Below, piece after piece: positions 6,535 to 6,645 of a DNA stretch of 6,645 nucleotides. The translations under genes and the position numbers were made by a program. Position 1 is the stretch's first letter; each line of letters opens with the position of its first letter. Source of the DNA: an uncultured Clostridia bacterium (GTDB lineage: Bacteria; Bacillota; Clostridia; Lachnospirales; Lachnospiraceae); contig CAMWWW010000133.1 in NCBI GenBank assembly GCA_947178015.1, forward strand, positions 1 to 6,645. The letters are read 5' to 3'. Under the pieces are notes generated by a model. That model searched no databases and had not been told where the DNA came from. It saw only the letters and a program-made list of their open reading frames with translations.

Positions 6535-6545
6535 ATTCATATTCC

Positions 6546-6559
6546 AGACACGTTTGTCT
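6546..6559. repeat. Short inverted repeat AGACA-CGTT-TGTCT
   Basis: Perfect 5-bp arms around a 4-nt spacer, about 150 bp upstream of the rpmE -35 box. It could be a protein-binding site or chance. Confidence 0.3.
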
Positions 6560-6596
6560 TCTACCCGTTCTTGTAATCTTACCTATATTGCAGCAG

Positions 6597-6614
6597 TTTA
6601 CAAGTTTTTGTAAA
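6597..6614. repeat. AT-rich inverted repeat TTTACAA-GTTT-TTGTAAA
   Basis: Perfect 7-bp arms around a 4-nt spacer, close to the right edge. There is no U-tract on either side beyond the arms, so it is not a clear terminator; an operator is possible. Confidence 0.35.
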
Positions 6615-6645
6615 AGTTATATTTTCATAGTTTTACATTGAATAA

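Larger units (their letters stand above)
6398..6645. other. AT-rich non-coding region upstream of rpmE
   Basis: All minus-strand frames at the right edge are closed within a few codons, and no plausible gene with a ribosome site is seen on either strand. If an upstream minus-strand gene ends here, at most a handful of its last codons could be present. The stretch holds a plus-oriented terminator-like hairpin and several short inverted repeats, listed separately. Confidence 0.7.

Overview
The window looks like chromosomal DNA of a low-to-moderate GC Clostridia member (Bacillota), most likely Lachnospiraceae. This rests on strong GGAGG-type ribosome sites, the protein wording (RF1 with PET and GGQC motifs, a multi-REC hybrid kinase with a SHDIRTPMNAI H-box) and the gene order rpmE - DUF1385 - prmC - prfA. 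Family placement is inference; no search was run. Every gene I can support lies on the minus strand, so the window reads right to left.

Right end (about 6287-6645): non-coding DNA. It holds a near-consensus sigma-A promoter for rpmE, a leader with a GC-rich hairpin, and farther upstream an intrinsic-terminator-like hairpin whose U-tract points along the plus strand, although no plus-strand gene is visible. Several short inverted repeats also lie here.

Middle (3050-6286): a translation-related operon. rpmE (zinc-type bL31) is followed by a stem-loop that looks like a partial terminator or attenuator, then a DUF1385/YqhQ-type membrane protein of unknown function, then prmC and prfA. The last three genes are tightly packed (12 and 3 nt gaps). 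PrmC methylates the GGQ glutamine of RF1, the product of the next gene, so this pair is an enzyme next to its substrate.

Left (1-3031): a second transcription unit. A good promoter sits between prfA and an 848-residue membrane hybrid histidine kinase (two membrane segments, an extracytoplasmic sensor probably of the Cache type, HisKA, HATPase, two receiver domains). Only 18 nt after its stop, a DJ-1/PfpI-family gene starts at a GTG and runs off the left edge. No HPt domain or separate response regulator is visible, so the output of the kinase is unknown.

I saw no mobile element, CRISPR array, tRNA or rRNA. The least explained parts are the DUF1385 protein, the kinase/DJ-1 pairing, and the non-coding structure on both sides of rpmE.
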